10,202 nucleotides of DNA from Pseudomonadota bacterium (lineage in GTDB: Bacteria; Pseudomonadota; Gammaproteobacteria; Xanthomonadales; Rhodanobacteraceae): the NCBI GenBank assembly GCA_023430685.1, contig JAEYZH010000102.1:1-10202 (forward strand). The letters run 5' to 3'. Position numbers and translations under genes: made by a program. The notes beneath the pieces were generated by a model. It was not told where the DNA came from. It searched no databases and saw only the letters and a program-made list of their open reading frames with translations. Below, piece after piece: positions 1 to 9,800 of the stretch; the stretch's first letter is position 1, and each line of letters begins with the position of its first letter.

Positions 1-1355
1 GCGCGGAAGCGCGCGGCCTGGTCTTCGGGGTCGTTGAGCTCGGAGAAGCCGTTGGCCATCTCCTTTGCGCCGATGAACAGCTCGAAGCGGTCGGTGACTT
101 CGGGGTCGTGGTCGTTCGCGCGCGCGAGCGGCGACACCTCGGTCGGGTAATCGGTGATGAAAGTGGGCTGCACCAGCGACGGCTCGACCGTCTTCTCGAA
201 GATCTCGAGCAGCAGCTTCCCCCATCCGCAGGCGGGCTTCACGTGCACGCCGAGCCGCTCGCAATGACGCGCGAGCGCAGCGCGGTCGCGCAATTCGTGC
301 GCGCCGATGCCCGGATTGTGGTGCGCGACGGCATCCGCCATCGCCCAGCGACGGAAGCGCGGTTCGAGGTCGATCGTCCTGCCTTCCCATTCGAGTGCGA
401 GTCGCGGCAGCGTCGCGCGTGCGGTGTCGCGGATCAGGTCCTCGGTGAGATCCATGATCCCTTCGTAGGTCGCGTAGGCCTGGTACAGCTCGAGCATCGT
501 GAACTCGGGATTGTGCCGCGTCGACACGCCCTCGTTGCGGAAATTGCGGTTGATCTCGTAGACGCGCTCGAAGCCGCCGACGACGAGTCGCTTGAGATAG
601 AGCTCGGGCGCGACGCGCAGGTACATCGTGAGGTCGAGTGCATTGTGATGCGTCACGAACGGCCGCGCGGTCGCGCCGCCCGGGATCGGATGCATCATCG
701 GCGTCTCGACCTCCATGAAGCGGCGCGGCGGCGCTTCGAGCCACTGGCGCATGTGCCGGATCATCGCCGAGCGCAGTTCGAACACGCGGCGCGACTCCTC
801 GGTGACGATGAGGTCGACGTAGCGCTGGCGGTAGCGTTGCTCCACATCGGCCAGGCCATGCCACTTGTCCGGCAGCGGGCGCAGCGACTTGGTGAGCAGG
901 CGCAACGCCTGCACCTTGACCGACAGTTCGCCGGTCTTCGTGCGCATGAGCAGGCCTTCGGCGCCAACGATGTCGCCGATGTCCCAGCCCTTGAACGCCG
1001 CGTAGGCATCCTCGCCGATGCCATTGACCTGGATGAAGAGCTGGATCCGGCCGCTCATGTCCTGGATGTGCACGAACGCGAGCTTGCCGGTGTCGCGACG
1101 GCTCAGCATGCGGCCCGACACCTTCACGCGGCGCGCGGCGGCCTCGATCTGCGCGGCGTCGACGCCGTCGAACTCCGCCTGCAGGTCGCCGGCGAATGCA
1201 TCGGGCGCGAAATCGTTCGGAAAGGCCACGCCCTGCGCACGCAGCGCGCGCAACTTCTCGCGGCGTTCGGCGATCAGCCGGTTCTCGTCCGGCGGCGCGA
1301 TGCCCTCGCCCGCCGCCTGCGCGTCCGCGCCTGCCCCGCCACTGTGGCCACTCAT
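1..1355 (-). CDS. lysS: Lysyl-tRNA synthetase, class II (3' end cut by window edge)
   Basis: This enzyme attaches lysine to tRNA-Lys in the cytoplasm, using ATP. The 451 residues present cover the N-terminal OB-fold anticodon-binding domain (about residues 60-165) and most of the class II catalytic core. Visible signatures are RYRQRYVDLI after the OB fold, EVETPMM, motif 2 FRNEG at residues 272-276 followed by STRHNPEFTMLELY, PTFITDYPTEVSPLAR, and ANGFSELNDPEDQ ending at the edge. The E. coli enzyme has 505 residues, so about 55 are missing, including motif 3 (GIGIDR-type). The ATG at 1355 opens MSGHSGGAGADAQ, a poorly conserved tail before the conserved ENRLIAERREKLRALRAQG. The start lies 21 bp after the prfB stop, and the spacer has a GGAG and a GGGAC that could serve as weak ribosome-binding sites. 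Co-transcription with prfB is also known in E. coli (prfB-lysS). The identity is certain; only the exact start is slightly open. Confidence 0.97.
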   Translation of the reverse strand, partial: MSGHSGGAGADAQAAGEGIAPPDENRLIAERREKLRALRAQGVAFPNDFAPDAFAGDLQAEFDGVDAAQIEAAARRVKVSGRMLSRRDTGKLAFVHIQDMSGRIQLFIQVNGIGEDAYAAFKGWDIGDIVGAEGLLMRTKTGELSVKVQALRLLTKSLRPLPDKWHGLADVEQRYRQRYVDLIVTEESRRVFELRSAMIRHMRQWLEAPPRRFMEVETPMMHPIPGGATARPFVTHHNALDLTMYLRVAPELYLKRLVVGGFERVYEINRNFRNEGVSTRHNPEFTMLELYQAYATYEGIMDLTEDLIRDTARATLPRLALEWEGRTIDLEPRFRRWAMADAVAHHNPGIGAHELRDRAALARHCERLGVHVKPACGWGKLLLEIFEKTVEPSLVQPTFITDYPTEVSPLARANDHDPEVTDRFELFIGAKEMANGFSELNDPEDQAARFR

Positions 1356-1376
1356 CGGTCTGTCCCGGCTCCGGTC

Positions 1377-2499
1377 TCAGGCGTCCACGCGCCTGGCGCC
1401 GGCTTCGAGGCCGGACTTGAGGCTCGCTTCGATGAACTCGTCGATGTCGCCGTCGAGCACTTTCTGGGTGTCGCTGCGTTCCACGCCGGTGCGAAGATCC
1501 TTGATGCGGCTCTGGTCGAGCACGTAGTTGCGGATCTGGCTGCCCCAGCCGATGTCGGACTTGGTCGCCTCGAGCGCGTCCTTCTCGGCGTTGCGTTTCT
1601 GGACTTCCATTTCGTAGAGCTTGGCCTTCAGCATCTTCATCGCGCGATCGCGGTTCGCATGCTGCGAGCGTTCGGTCTGGCACGCGACCACCACACCGCT
1701 CGGCACGTGCGTGATGCGCACCGCCGACTCGGTCTTGTTGACGTGCTGGCCGCCCGCGCCCGAGGAGCGGTAGACGTCGGTCTTGAGGTCGGCCGGATTG
1801 ATCTCGATGTCGATGTCGTCGTCGACTTCGGGCGACACGAACACCGAGGTGAAGCTCGTATGCCTGCGGTTGTCGGAGTCGAACGGCGACTTGCGCACGA
1901 GCCGGTGCACGCCGATCTCGGTCTTGAGCCAGCCGTAGGCGTACTCGCCCTCGACGCGGAACGTCGCGCTCTTGATCCCGGCGACTTCGCCGGCGGAGGC
2001 TTCGAGCAGTTCGGTCTTCCAGCCGCGCGACTCGGCCCAGCGCAGGTACATGCGCAGCAGCATCTCGGCCCAGTCCTGCGCCTCGGTGCCGCCGGCACCG
2101 GCCTGGATGTCGACGAACGCGTTCGCGGCGTCCATCTCACCCGAGAACATGCGCCGGAATTCGAGTTGCGCGACCTCGTTCGCGAACTTGTCGACGTCGG
2201 CGACCACCGCGTCCGCGGTCGCGGCATCGTCCTCGAGTTCGGCGAGGTCGAGCAGTTCCGCCGCGCCGACAAGGCCGTCGCGGAGCGAACCGATGCCGAC
2301 CACGATCTTCTCGAGCGAAGCGCGTTCGCGCCCGAGGTTCTGTGCGCGCTCGGGGTTGTCCCAGACATCGGGGCTCTCGAGCTCGCGGTTGACTTCCTCG
2401 AGGCGTTCGACCTTCAGGTCGAAGTCAAAGATACCCCCTGAGCGAATCCAGCCGTTCCCGAAGGTCGGCGATGCGCTGGCGGACGGGATTGAGTTCCAT
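1377..2499 (-). CDS. prfB: Peptide chain release factor 2 (RF2), made by programmed +1 frameshift
   Basis: RF2 recognises UGA and UAA in the ribosomal A site and triggers peptide release. The gene is in two frames. Codons 1-24 run from the ATG at 2499 (MELNPVRQRIADL...LRGYL) to an in-frame UGA at 2427-2425. Reading then shifts +1 to GAC and continues for 349 codons (DFDLKVERLEEVNRELE...) to the UGA at 1379-1377. The product is 373 residues; E. coli RF2 has 365. The stop-recognition tripeptide SPF is at residues 204-206 and the catalytic GGQ at 249-251 (SGAGGQHVNKTESAVRITH), almost the same positions as in E. coli. The residue matching E. coli K-12 Thr246 appears to be Ser245. The start is supported by its match to the E. 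coli N-terminus; its Shine-Dalgarno is weak. It lies 69 bp after recJ and 21 bp before lysS. An automatic call starting at the internal ATG at 2303 would lose 65 residues. Confidence 0.97.
2424..2439 (-). promoter_or_regulatory. RF2 programmed +1 frameshift signal
   Basis: The minus strand reads AGGGGGTATCTTTGAC. AGGGGG is an internal Shine-Dalgarno-like element, CUU the slippery codon (2430-2428), UGA the in-frame stop (2427-2425), and C the following base that makes the stop weak. As I recall it, this 16-nt string is identical to the E. coli prfB signal. In the known mechanism, low RF2 slows termination at this UGA. The tRNA-Leu then slips onto UUU and the full protein is made, so RF2 limits its own synthesis. 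Confidence 0.96.
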
Positions 2500-2532
2500 G
2501 GATGATCCGCGGTGGAGAGAAAACGGTCGGCG

Positions 2533-2541
2533 ATGATAGCA
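2533..2541 (-). promoter_or_regulatory. Possible extended -10 promoter for prfB-lysS
   Basis: In the 69-bp gap between recJ and prfB the minus strand reads TGCTATCAT, which fits an extended -10 (TGn plus TATCAT, one mismatch to TATAAT). There is no convincing -35 at the right distance, as expected if the TG extension carries recognition. Transcription would start near 2526, leaving about 27 nt before the prfB ATG. This is a motif match only; prfB could equally be read from carA. Confidence 0.3.
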
Positions 2542-2544
2542 GCA

Positions 2545-2563
2545 GTCGCGGCGGACCCGCGAC
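2545..2563 (-). repeat. Short inverted repeat after recJ
   Basis: GTCGCGG and CCGCGAC form a perfect 7-bp stem around a 5-nt loop, starting 5 bp after the recJ stop. No run of U follows on the minus strand (TGCTGCTATC), so it does not look like an efficient intrinsic terminator. It might protect the recJ mRNA end or partly reduce read-through into prfB. A 7-bp GC stem can arise by chance in DNA this rich in G and C. Confidence 0.35.
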
Positions 2564-2568
2564 GCGGC

Positions 2569-4320
2569 TCACTCCGCCAGCAGGTGGCGCAGGATCAGCT
2601 GCACACGCTGGCGCCCGTTCCATTCGTTGACGTCGAGCTGGTAGGCGGCACGGAAGCGCTGCGGCGGAATCTGGCCGGGTTCGGCATTGAACAGCATTGC
2701 TTCGGCCGGCGTCACCGTGCCGGCCATGCGCAGGTCGAGCCGCCAGTGCCTGCCGCCGACGAGGCGCCATGACGCGAGCTCGAAGCGGTTGTCGAACACG
2801 GGCTCCGGGAATCCCTGTCCCCAGGGACCGGCGGCACGCAGCGCGTGCGCGAGTTCGAGGCACAGATCGGCGGGCTCGAGTTCGCCGTCGCTGAGCACGA
2901 CCGGCTGGAACAGCTCGGGCGCCGAGCGCTCGCGCACGACCGCGTCGAACGCGGCGGCGAAGCGCGCGACATCGTCGCGCAGCAGGCTGAGGCCCGCCGC
3001 CATCGCGTGGCCGCCGAAACGCAGGAGCAGGCCCGGGCAGCGCGCGTCGACTTCCGCGAGCACGTCGCGCACGTGGACGCCACGGATCGAGCGCGCCGAC
3101 CCGCGCACTTCGTCGCTGCCGTCGCCCGCGGGCGCGCATGCGACCACCGGTCGGTGCAGGCGCTCCTTGAGCTTCGACGCGACGAGCCCGACCACGCCTG
3201 CGTGCCAGTCGGGTTCGAACAGCGTGACGCCGAGCGGCAGCGCGGTGCCGCCGTTGCGCTCGATCCAGCGCGCGACCGCGGACTCGCCCTGCTCGACCAT
3301 CGTGTCCTGCAGGTCGCGGCGTTCCGCGTTGATCGCGGACAGCCGCGTCGCGATCGCGCGCGCGCTGGCGGGATCGTCGCTGAGCAGGCAGTCGATGCCG
3401 AGCGCCATGTCCTCGAGCCGACCCGCCGCGTTGATGCGCGGCGCGACGAGATAGCCGAGATCGGACGCAACCACGGTTTCGGGCGCACGTCCCGCCGCCT
3501 CGAGCAGCGCGAGCACGCCGGCGCAGGCGCGACCGGACCGGATGCGCCGCAGGCCTGCATCGACGAGCACGCGGTTGTTGAAGTCGAGCGGCACGAGATC
3601 GGCGACGGTCCCGAGCGCGACGAGGTCGAGCAGCGTCGACAGGTCCGGGCGCGCCGGGGACGCGTCCGGACCCGCCGAAGGAAACAGGCGCGAGCGCAGC
3701 GCGAGCAACAGGTAGAACACGACGCCGACGCCGGCGAGCGCCTTGCTCGGGAATGCGTCTCCGGCGAGGTTCGGATTGACGATAGCATTCGCGGCGGGCA
3801 GCGTCGCGGCCGGGAGGTGGTGATCGGTCACGAGCACGTCGATGCCGAGCGCGCGTGCGGCCGCCACGCCCGCGTGGCTCGCGATGCCGTTGTCGACGGT
3901 GACGATCAGGTCCGGGCGCGGTTCGAGCGTCGCGACCAGTGCAGGACTAAGGCCGTAGCCGTGCGAGACGCGATTGGGCACGCGAAAGCCCACTTCGCGC
4001 GCGCCGAGCAGGCGCAGCCCGCGCACCGCGACCGCGCTGCCGGTCGCGCCGTCGCAGTCGAAATCGCCGACCACGGTGATGCGCCGGTTGCGCCCGATCG
4101 CGTCCACGAGCAAGTCGCAGGCCGCGTCGATGCCGCCGAGCAGCTCCGGTCGCACCATTGCAGACAGCCGGTGCGCCACCTCTCGCGGATCGCGGATGCC
4201 GCGCTGCGCGTAGACCCTGCGCAGCACCGGATGCACGGCGCCGGGCCAGTCCGTCCCGACGACCTCGCCGCCGCGGCGGCGGATCTCGACGGCGCGCGTG
4301 CCCGAGCCTGTGACTTCCAC
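2569..4320 (-). CDS. recJ: Single-stranded-DNA-specific exonuclease RecJ
   Basis: RecJ digests single-stranded DNA 5' to 3' in RecF-pathway recombination, mismatch repair and base-excision repair. The 583 residues (E. coli 577) have the DHH phosphoesterase motifs in order: DFDCDGAT at 86-93, TVDNGI at 141-146, TDHH at 165-168, and DLVALGTVADLVPL at 232-245. RINAAGR follows at 295-301, then the DHHA1 domain with GGHAMAAG at 436-443, and a C-terminal OB-like domain. All expected metal ligands in these motifs are present, so it should be active. The best start is the GTG at 4320: it gives an N-terminus close to E. coli RecJ (RRR then LRRVYAQRG), and the first in-frame ATG is too far inside. No clear Shine-Dalgarno precedes it. 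It starts 13 bp after the greA stop, which suggests translation by reinitiation or coupling. The identity is firm; the exact start is less so. Confidence 0.96.
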   Translation of the reverse strand: MEVTGSGTRAVEIRRRGGEVVGTDWPGAVHPVLRRVYAQRGIRDPREVAHRLSAMVRPELLGGIDAACDLLVDAIGRNRRITVVGDFDCDGATGSAVAVRGLRLLGAREVGFRVPNRVSHGYGLSPALVATLEPRPDLIVTVDNGIASHAGVAAARALGIDVLVTDHHLPAATLPAANAIVNPNLAGDAFPSKALAGVGVVFYLLLALRSRLFPSAGPDASPARPDLSTLLDLVALGTVADLVPLDFNNRVLVDAGLRRIRSGRACAGVLALLEAAGRAPETVVASDLGYLVAPRINAAGRLEDMALGIDCLLSDDPASARAIATRLSAINAERRDLQDTMVEQGESAVARWIERNGGTALPLGVTLFEPDWHAGVVGLVASKLKERLHRPVVACAPAGDGSDEVRGSARSIRGVHVRDVLAEVDARCPGLLLRFGGHAMAAGLSLLRDDVARFAAAFDAVVRERSAPELFQPVVLSDGELEPADLCLELAHALRAAGPWGQGFPEPVFDNRFELASWRLVGGRHWRLDLRMAGTVTPAEAMLFNAEPGQIPPQRFRAAYQLDVNEWNGRQRVQLILRHLLAE

Positions 4321-4333
4321 GCGGGCGCGCCGA

Positions 4334-4809
4334 TCAGGCTTCGTAGCGGACGCCGGTGATCTCGTAGTTGCGCGTGCCGTTCGGCGCCTGGAACTCGAAG
4401 CTGTCGCCCTCGCTCTTGCCGATCAATGCGCGCGCGAACGGCGAAGACACCGAGATCAGCCGCTGCTTGATGTCGGCTTCGAGGTCGCCGACGATCTGGT
4501 AGCTGACTTCCTCACCGGTGTCTTCGTCCGCGAGGTCGACGATCGCGCCGAACACGATGCGCGTGCCCGCGTTGAGGCGGGACACGTCGATGACCTCGGC
4601 GTGCGAGAGCGTGTACTCGAGCTCCTGGATGCGGCCTTCGATGAACCCCTGCATCTCGCGCGCGGCGTGGTACTCCGCGTTCTCCTTGAGGTCGCCGTGG
4701 GCGCGCGCTTCGGCGATCGCGGCAATGATGCGCGGGCGGTCCTCGGATTTCAGCCGCTCCAGCTCGCCGCGCAGGCGCTCTGATCCCTTCTTCGTCATCG
4801 GCGGGCGAT

Positions 4810-4813
<4 letters not shown>
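4334..4813 (-). CDS. greA: Transcription elongation factor GreA
   Basis: GreA enters the secondary channel of RNA polymerase and stimulates cleavage of backtracked RNA, restarting stalled complexes. The 159-residue product has the N-terminal coiled-coil hairpin (about 1-75). Its acidic tip is conserved in HGDLKENAEYHAARE, with Asp41 and Glu44 at the same positions as in E. coli. The C-terminal FKBP-like domain has SVSSPFARALIGK at 121-133. The start ATG at 4813 overlaps the carB stop as ATGA, and AGGGA at 4824-4820 is a well-placed ribosome-binding site. MNRPPMT matches the E. coli MQAIPMT start, which supports this start over the internal ATG at codon 6. The same frame stays open far upstream inside carB, so an automatic caller could produce a false long protein here. 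carB-greA adjacency also occurs in Pseudomonas as I recall, and co-transcription with carB is likely. Confidence 0.98.
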
Positions 4814-8032
<3,219 letters not shown>

Positions 8033-8049
<17 letters not shown>

Positions 8050-8416
8050 TGCCTGCCCCGTCGCCCGCATCGACCGGCGCCGCGGCCGGGACCACGCGCA
8101 GCGAACGGATCGTCTCGCGCGGCACGCTGAGCGTGATGTTGCCGCTTTCCGGACCCAGCTCGAGGGTCAGGGTCGGATTCGTGTACTTGACCAGCGTGCC
8201 GCGACGCACCGTGCCGAGCGTGGACTCGACGATCACGGTGTCGCCGACGCGTGTTTCCAGCGCCTCGTATTCGATCGGCGTGCCGGACGGCTGCGCGGCG
8301 ACGGCAGCCGCCTTCCTGTCGGTGGCCGCATCGGCCGATGAGAGCGGCGCCATGCCGACGAACGCGAGTGCGACGAGGCCGCCAAGCAGGGACTTCAGGA
8401 ACGGAATCGGGATCAT
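8033..8416 (-). CDS. Small exported protein of unknown function between carA and carB
   Basis: I do not recognise this gene by name. The 127-residue product starts MIPIPFLKSLLGGLVALAF, a typical signal peptide: a Lys, a hydrophobic core (residues 9-25), then a plausible signal-peptidase I site after SADA (30/31). There is no lipobox cysteine; the mature protein has no cysteine at all. Residues about 48-110 look like a compact all-beta domain: alternating short strands (VGDTVIVESTLG, TLVKYTNPTLTLEL, NITLSVPRETIRSLRVV) that resemble a small SH3- or LSm-like barrel. This is an impression, not a match. The last 17 residues are low-complexity Ala/Gly/Asp. The ATG is 5 bp after the carA stop, with no clear ribosome-binding site, and the stop lies 17 bp inside carB. 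It should therefore be translated by coupling with carA. Codon use resembles its neighbours. Pseudomonas also has an extra ORF at this place, but as I recall an unrelated one. Confidence 0.85.
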
Positions 8417-8421
8417 GTCGT

Positions 8422-9561
8422 CTACGCCGCGGCAGCCGCGCGCGCCTCCATCAGTTGGATGAACCGGTCGAACAAGCCGGCCACGTCCTGCGGGCCGGGA
8501 CTGGCTTCCGGGTGTCCCTGGAAGCCGAACACGGGGGCATCGACGAGCGCGATGCCTTGCAGCGAACCGTCGAACAGCGAGCGATGCGTCGCGCGCGCGT
8601 TCGGCGGAAGCGTCGCCTCGTCGACCGCGAACCCGTGGTTCTGGCTCGAGATCATCACGCGGCCGTTCTCGAGGTCGATCACCGGGTGGTTCGCGCCGTG
8701 GTGGCCGAACTTCATCTTGAGCGTGCGCGCGCCGACCGCGAGGCCGAGCAGCTGGTGGCCGAGGCAGATGCCGAACGTCGGGATGCGCGCGCGGATGAAT
8801 TCGCGCGTGGCCGCGACCGCGTAGTCGCACGCGCCCGGGTCGCCCGGGCCATTGGAAAGGAACACGCCGTCGGGACGCAGCGCGAACACCTCGCTCGCGG
8901 GTGTCTGCGGCGGCACCACCACGAGTTCGCAGCCGCGGTCAGCGAGCATCCGCAGGATGTTGCGCTTCGCGCCGAAGTCGTAGGCGACCACGCGGAAGCG
9001 GCTCGGTACGTCCGCGAATGCCTGGCGGTCGAGGTCGTAGCTGCCTTCGCGCCATGCGTAGCGCTCGCGCGTGCCGACCACCTTCGCAAGGTCGACGCCC
9101 TCGAGCCCGGCGAACGCGCGTGCGGCGGCGAGCGCGGCCTCGGCGTCGATCGCATCACCCGCGACGATGCAGCCCGACTGCGCGCCACGGTCGCGAAGCA
9201 GGCGCGTGAGGCGGCGCGTATCGATGCCCGCGATCGCGACGATGCGATGGCGCCCGAGGTACGCATCGAGCGGCTCGCTCGAGCGCCAGTTGCTCGCGAG
9301 CAGCGGCAGGTCGCGGATCACGAGTCCGGCCGCATGCACGCGGTCGGACTCGGCGTCGGCTTCGTTGCAGCCGGTGTTGCCGATGTGCGGATAGGTCAGC
9401 GTGACGATCTGCTGCGCGTACGAAGGATCGGTCAGGATCTCCTGGTAGCCCGTCATCGCGGTGTTGAACACGACCTCGCCGACGACCTGTCCGGCAGCGC
9501 CGATGGAGACGCCGCGGAACAGGTTTCCGTCGGCGAGTGCGAGTAGTGCGGGTGTCGTCAT
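8422..9561 (-). CDS. carA: Carbamoyl-phosphate synthetase small (glutaminase) subunit
   Basis: CarA hydrolyses glutamine and channels the ammonia to CarB. The 379 residues (E. coli 382) contain the N-terminal CPSase small-chain domain (about 1-150, with GEVVFNTAMTGYQEILTDPSY) and a class I glutamine amidotransferase domain (about 190-375). The catalytic triad is visible: nucleophile Cys266 in FGICLGHQLLG, and His350 and Glu352 in GFQGHPEASPGP. The oxyanion-type segment LSNGPGDPG is at 235-243. The ATG at 9561 is preceded by AAGGG at 9573-9569, seven nt away, and gives the family start MTTPALLALADG. The frame stays open upstream to an ATG at 9789, but that extension is Arg/Pro-rich, unlike the family, and its first ATG precedes the promoter. 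CarA is the first gene of the run; the next gene starts 5 bp after its stop. Confidence 0.98.
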   Translation of the reverse strand: MTTPALLALADGNLFRGVSIGAAGQVVGEVVFNTAMTGYQEILTDPSYAQQIVTLTYPHIGNTGCNEADAESDRVHAAGLVIRDLPLLASNWRSSEPLDAYLGRHRIVAIAGIDTRRLTRLLRDRGAQSGCIVAGDAIDAEAALAAARAFAGLEGVDLAKVVGTRERYAWREGSYDLDRQAFADVPSRFRVVAYDFGAKRNILRMLADRGCELVVVPPQTPASEVFALRPDGVFLSNGPGDPGACDYAVAATREFIRARIPTFGICLGHQLLGLAVGARTLKMKFGHHGANHPVIDLENGRVMISSQNHGFAVDEATLPPNARATHRSLFDGSLQGIALVDAPVFGFQGHPEASPGPQDVAGLFDRFIQLMEARAAAAA

Positions 9562-9581
9562 GCGTTCGCCCTTGGTTGGTC

Positions 9582-9597
9582 GGCGGCGTGGGCCGCC
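9582..9597 (-). repeat. Hairpin next to the carA ribosome-binding site
   Basis: GGCGGC and GCCGCC form a perfect 6-bp all-GC stem with a 4-nt loop, ending about 8 nt before the AAGGG ribosome-binding site of carA. In the carA mRNA it would sit just beside the initiation region and could tune ribosome access. No U-run follows. Confidence 0.4.
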
Positions 9598-9613
9598 CGG
9601 TCGTGCGCGGCGA

Positions 9614-9672
9614 ACCGCACCCGACCTTGGGTTCGTATCCGGTGCGCTCGACACCGGATGCGACCGCACCCG
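9614..9672 (-). repeat. 10-bp direct repeat flanking the main carA leader hairpin
   Basis: The sequence ACCGCACCCG (plus strand) occurs exactly at 9614-9623 and again at 9663-9672, one copy on each side of the hairpin at 9634-9662. In the carA transcript both read CGGGUGCGGU. The copies could be two protein-binding sites or alternative pairing partners. With only two copies in GC-rich DNA, chance cannot be excluded. Confidence 0.4.
9634..9662 (-). repeat. Main hairpin of the carA leader
   Basis: ATCCGGTG (9637-9644) and CACCGGAT (9652-9659) pair perfectly over 8 bp with a 7-nt loop. After one mismatch (9636/9660), CG pairs with CG, and 9633 with 9663 adds one more pair. This is the longest inverted repeat in the intergenic region and lies in the middle of the predicted leader. 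No U-run follows it, so it is not a standard terminator. It might be a DNA operator or an RNA regulatory structure. Confidence 0.5.
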
Positions 9673-9673
9673 C

Positions 9674-9688
9674 GGCCTGGCGCAGGCC
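9674..9688 (-). repeat. First hairpin of the carA leader
   Basis: GGCCTG and CAGGCC form a perfect 6-bp stem with a 3-nt loop. It would be the first structure formed in the transcript, about 35-50 nt after the predicted start. It lies just upstream of one copy of the 10-bp direct repeat. Confidence 0.4.
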
Positions 9689-9728
9689 AGTCCGTGGGGC
9701 ATTGAAGATGGGATCAAGGCGAGCACAA

Positions 9729-9757
9729 ATTCTAGGCGCACCGCGACGGGCTGTCCA
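9729..9757 (-). promoter_or_regulatory. sigma70-type promoter of carA
   Basis: On the minus strand the -35 is TGGACA (9757-9752, 5 of 6 to TTGACA), the spacer is exactly 17 bp, and the -10 is TAGAAT (9734-9729, 5 of 6 to TATAAT). This is the best promoter-like sequence in the window. Transcription should begin near 9720-9724, giving a leader of about 160 nt before the carA ATG. It probably drives carA through recJ, perhaps further. No clear ArgR or PurR operator was recognised beside it. Confidence 0.75.
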
Positions 9758-9767
9758 CCGACCGGAC

Positions 9768-9773
9768 TACAAT
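9768..9773 (+). promoter_or_regulatory. Probable -10 element of the divergent oxygenase gene
   Basis: TACAAT matches TATAAT at 5 of 6 bases and lies 27 bp before the ATG at 9801, so transcription would start near 9780. The base region expected for a -35 (about 9745-9750, GACGGG) is poor and falls inside the carA promoter spacer. An activator or weak expression is possible. Confidence 0.45.
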
Positions 9774-9776
9774 CGC

Positions 9777-9793
9777 GATCGTCATTCACGATC
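9777..9793 (+). repeat. Inverted repeat before the oxygenase start
   Basis: GATCGT (9777-9782) and ACGATC (9788-9793) are perfect inverted copies separated by CATTC. They span the predicted transcription start and leader of the plus-strand gene, seven bases before its ATG. The size and symmetry would suit an operator for a dimeric repressor, but no family was recognised. Confidence 0.3.
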
Positions 9794-9800
9794 CATTCGC

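Noticed and set aside
108..2441. 777-codon plus-strand open frame opposite lysS and prfB
   Set aside because: Same antisense artefact: it crosses two clearly real minus-strand genes, and its composition (Arg, Ala, Asp, His, Val) is that of a codon shadow.
2845..4359. 504-codon plus-strand open frame opposite recJ
   Set aside because: Antisense shadow of recJ; low-complexity Arg/Ala/Asp composition and no start signal.
8417..8830. Upstream extension of the small exported ORF into carA
   Set aside because: The frame is open by base bias only. The extension is Arg/Pro-rich, overlaps carA entirely and would bury the signal peptide.
9634..9662. Intrinsic terminator in the carA leader
   Set aside because: The stem is good, but no run of U follows on either strand, so standard termination is not supported.
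9562..9789. N-terminal extension of CarA to an ATG at 9789, or to one at 9702
   Set aside because: The added residues are Arg/Pro-rich and unlike the CarA family. The ATG at 9789 lies upstream of the promoter, and neither ATG has a ribosome-binding site, whereas the ATG at 9561 has AAGGG and fits family length.
9783..9793. ArgR-type operator near carA (a TGAAT half-site is present)
   Set aside because: Only one half-site is seen, without the paired ATTCA at the right spacing. One 5-base match is expected by chance.
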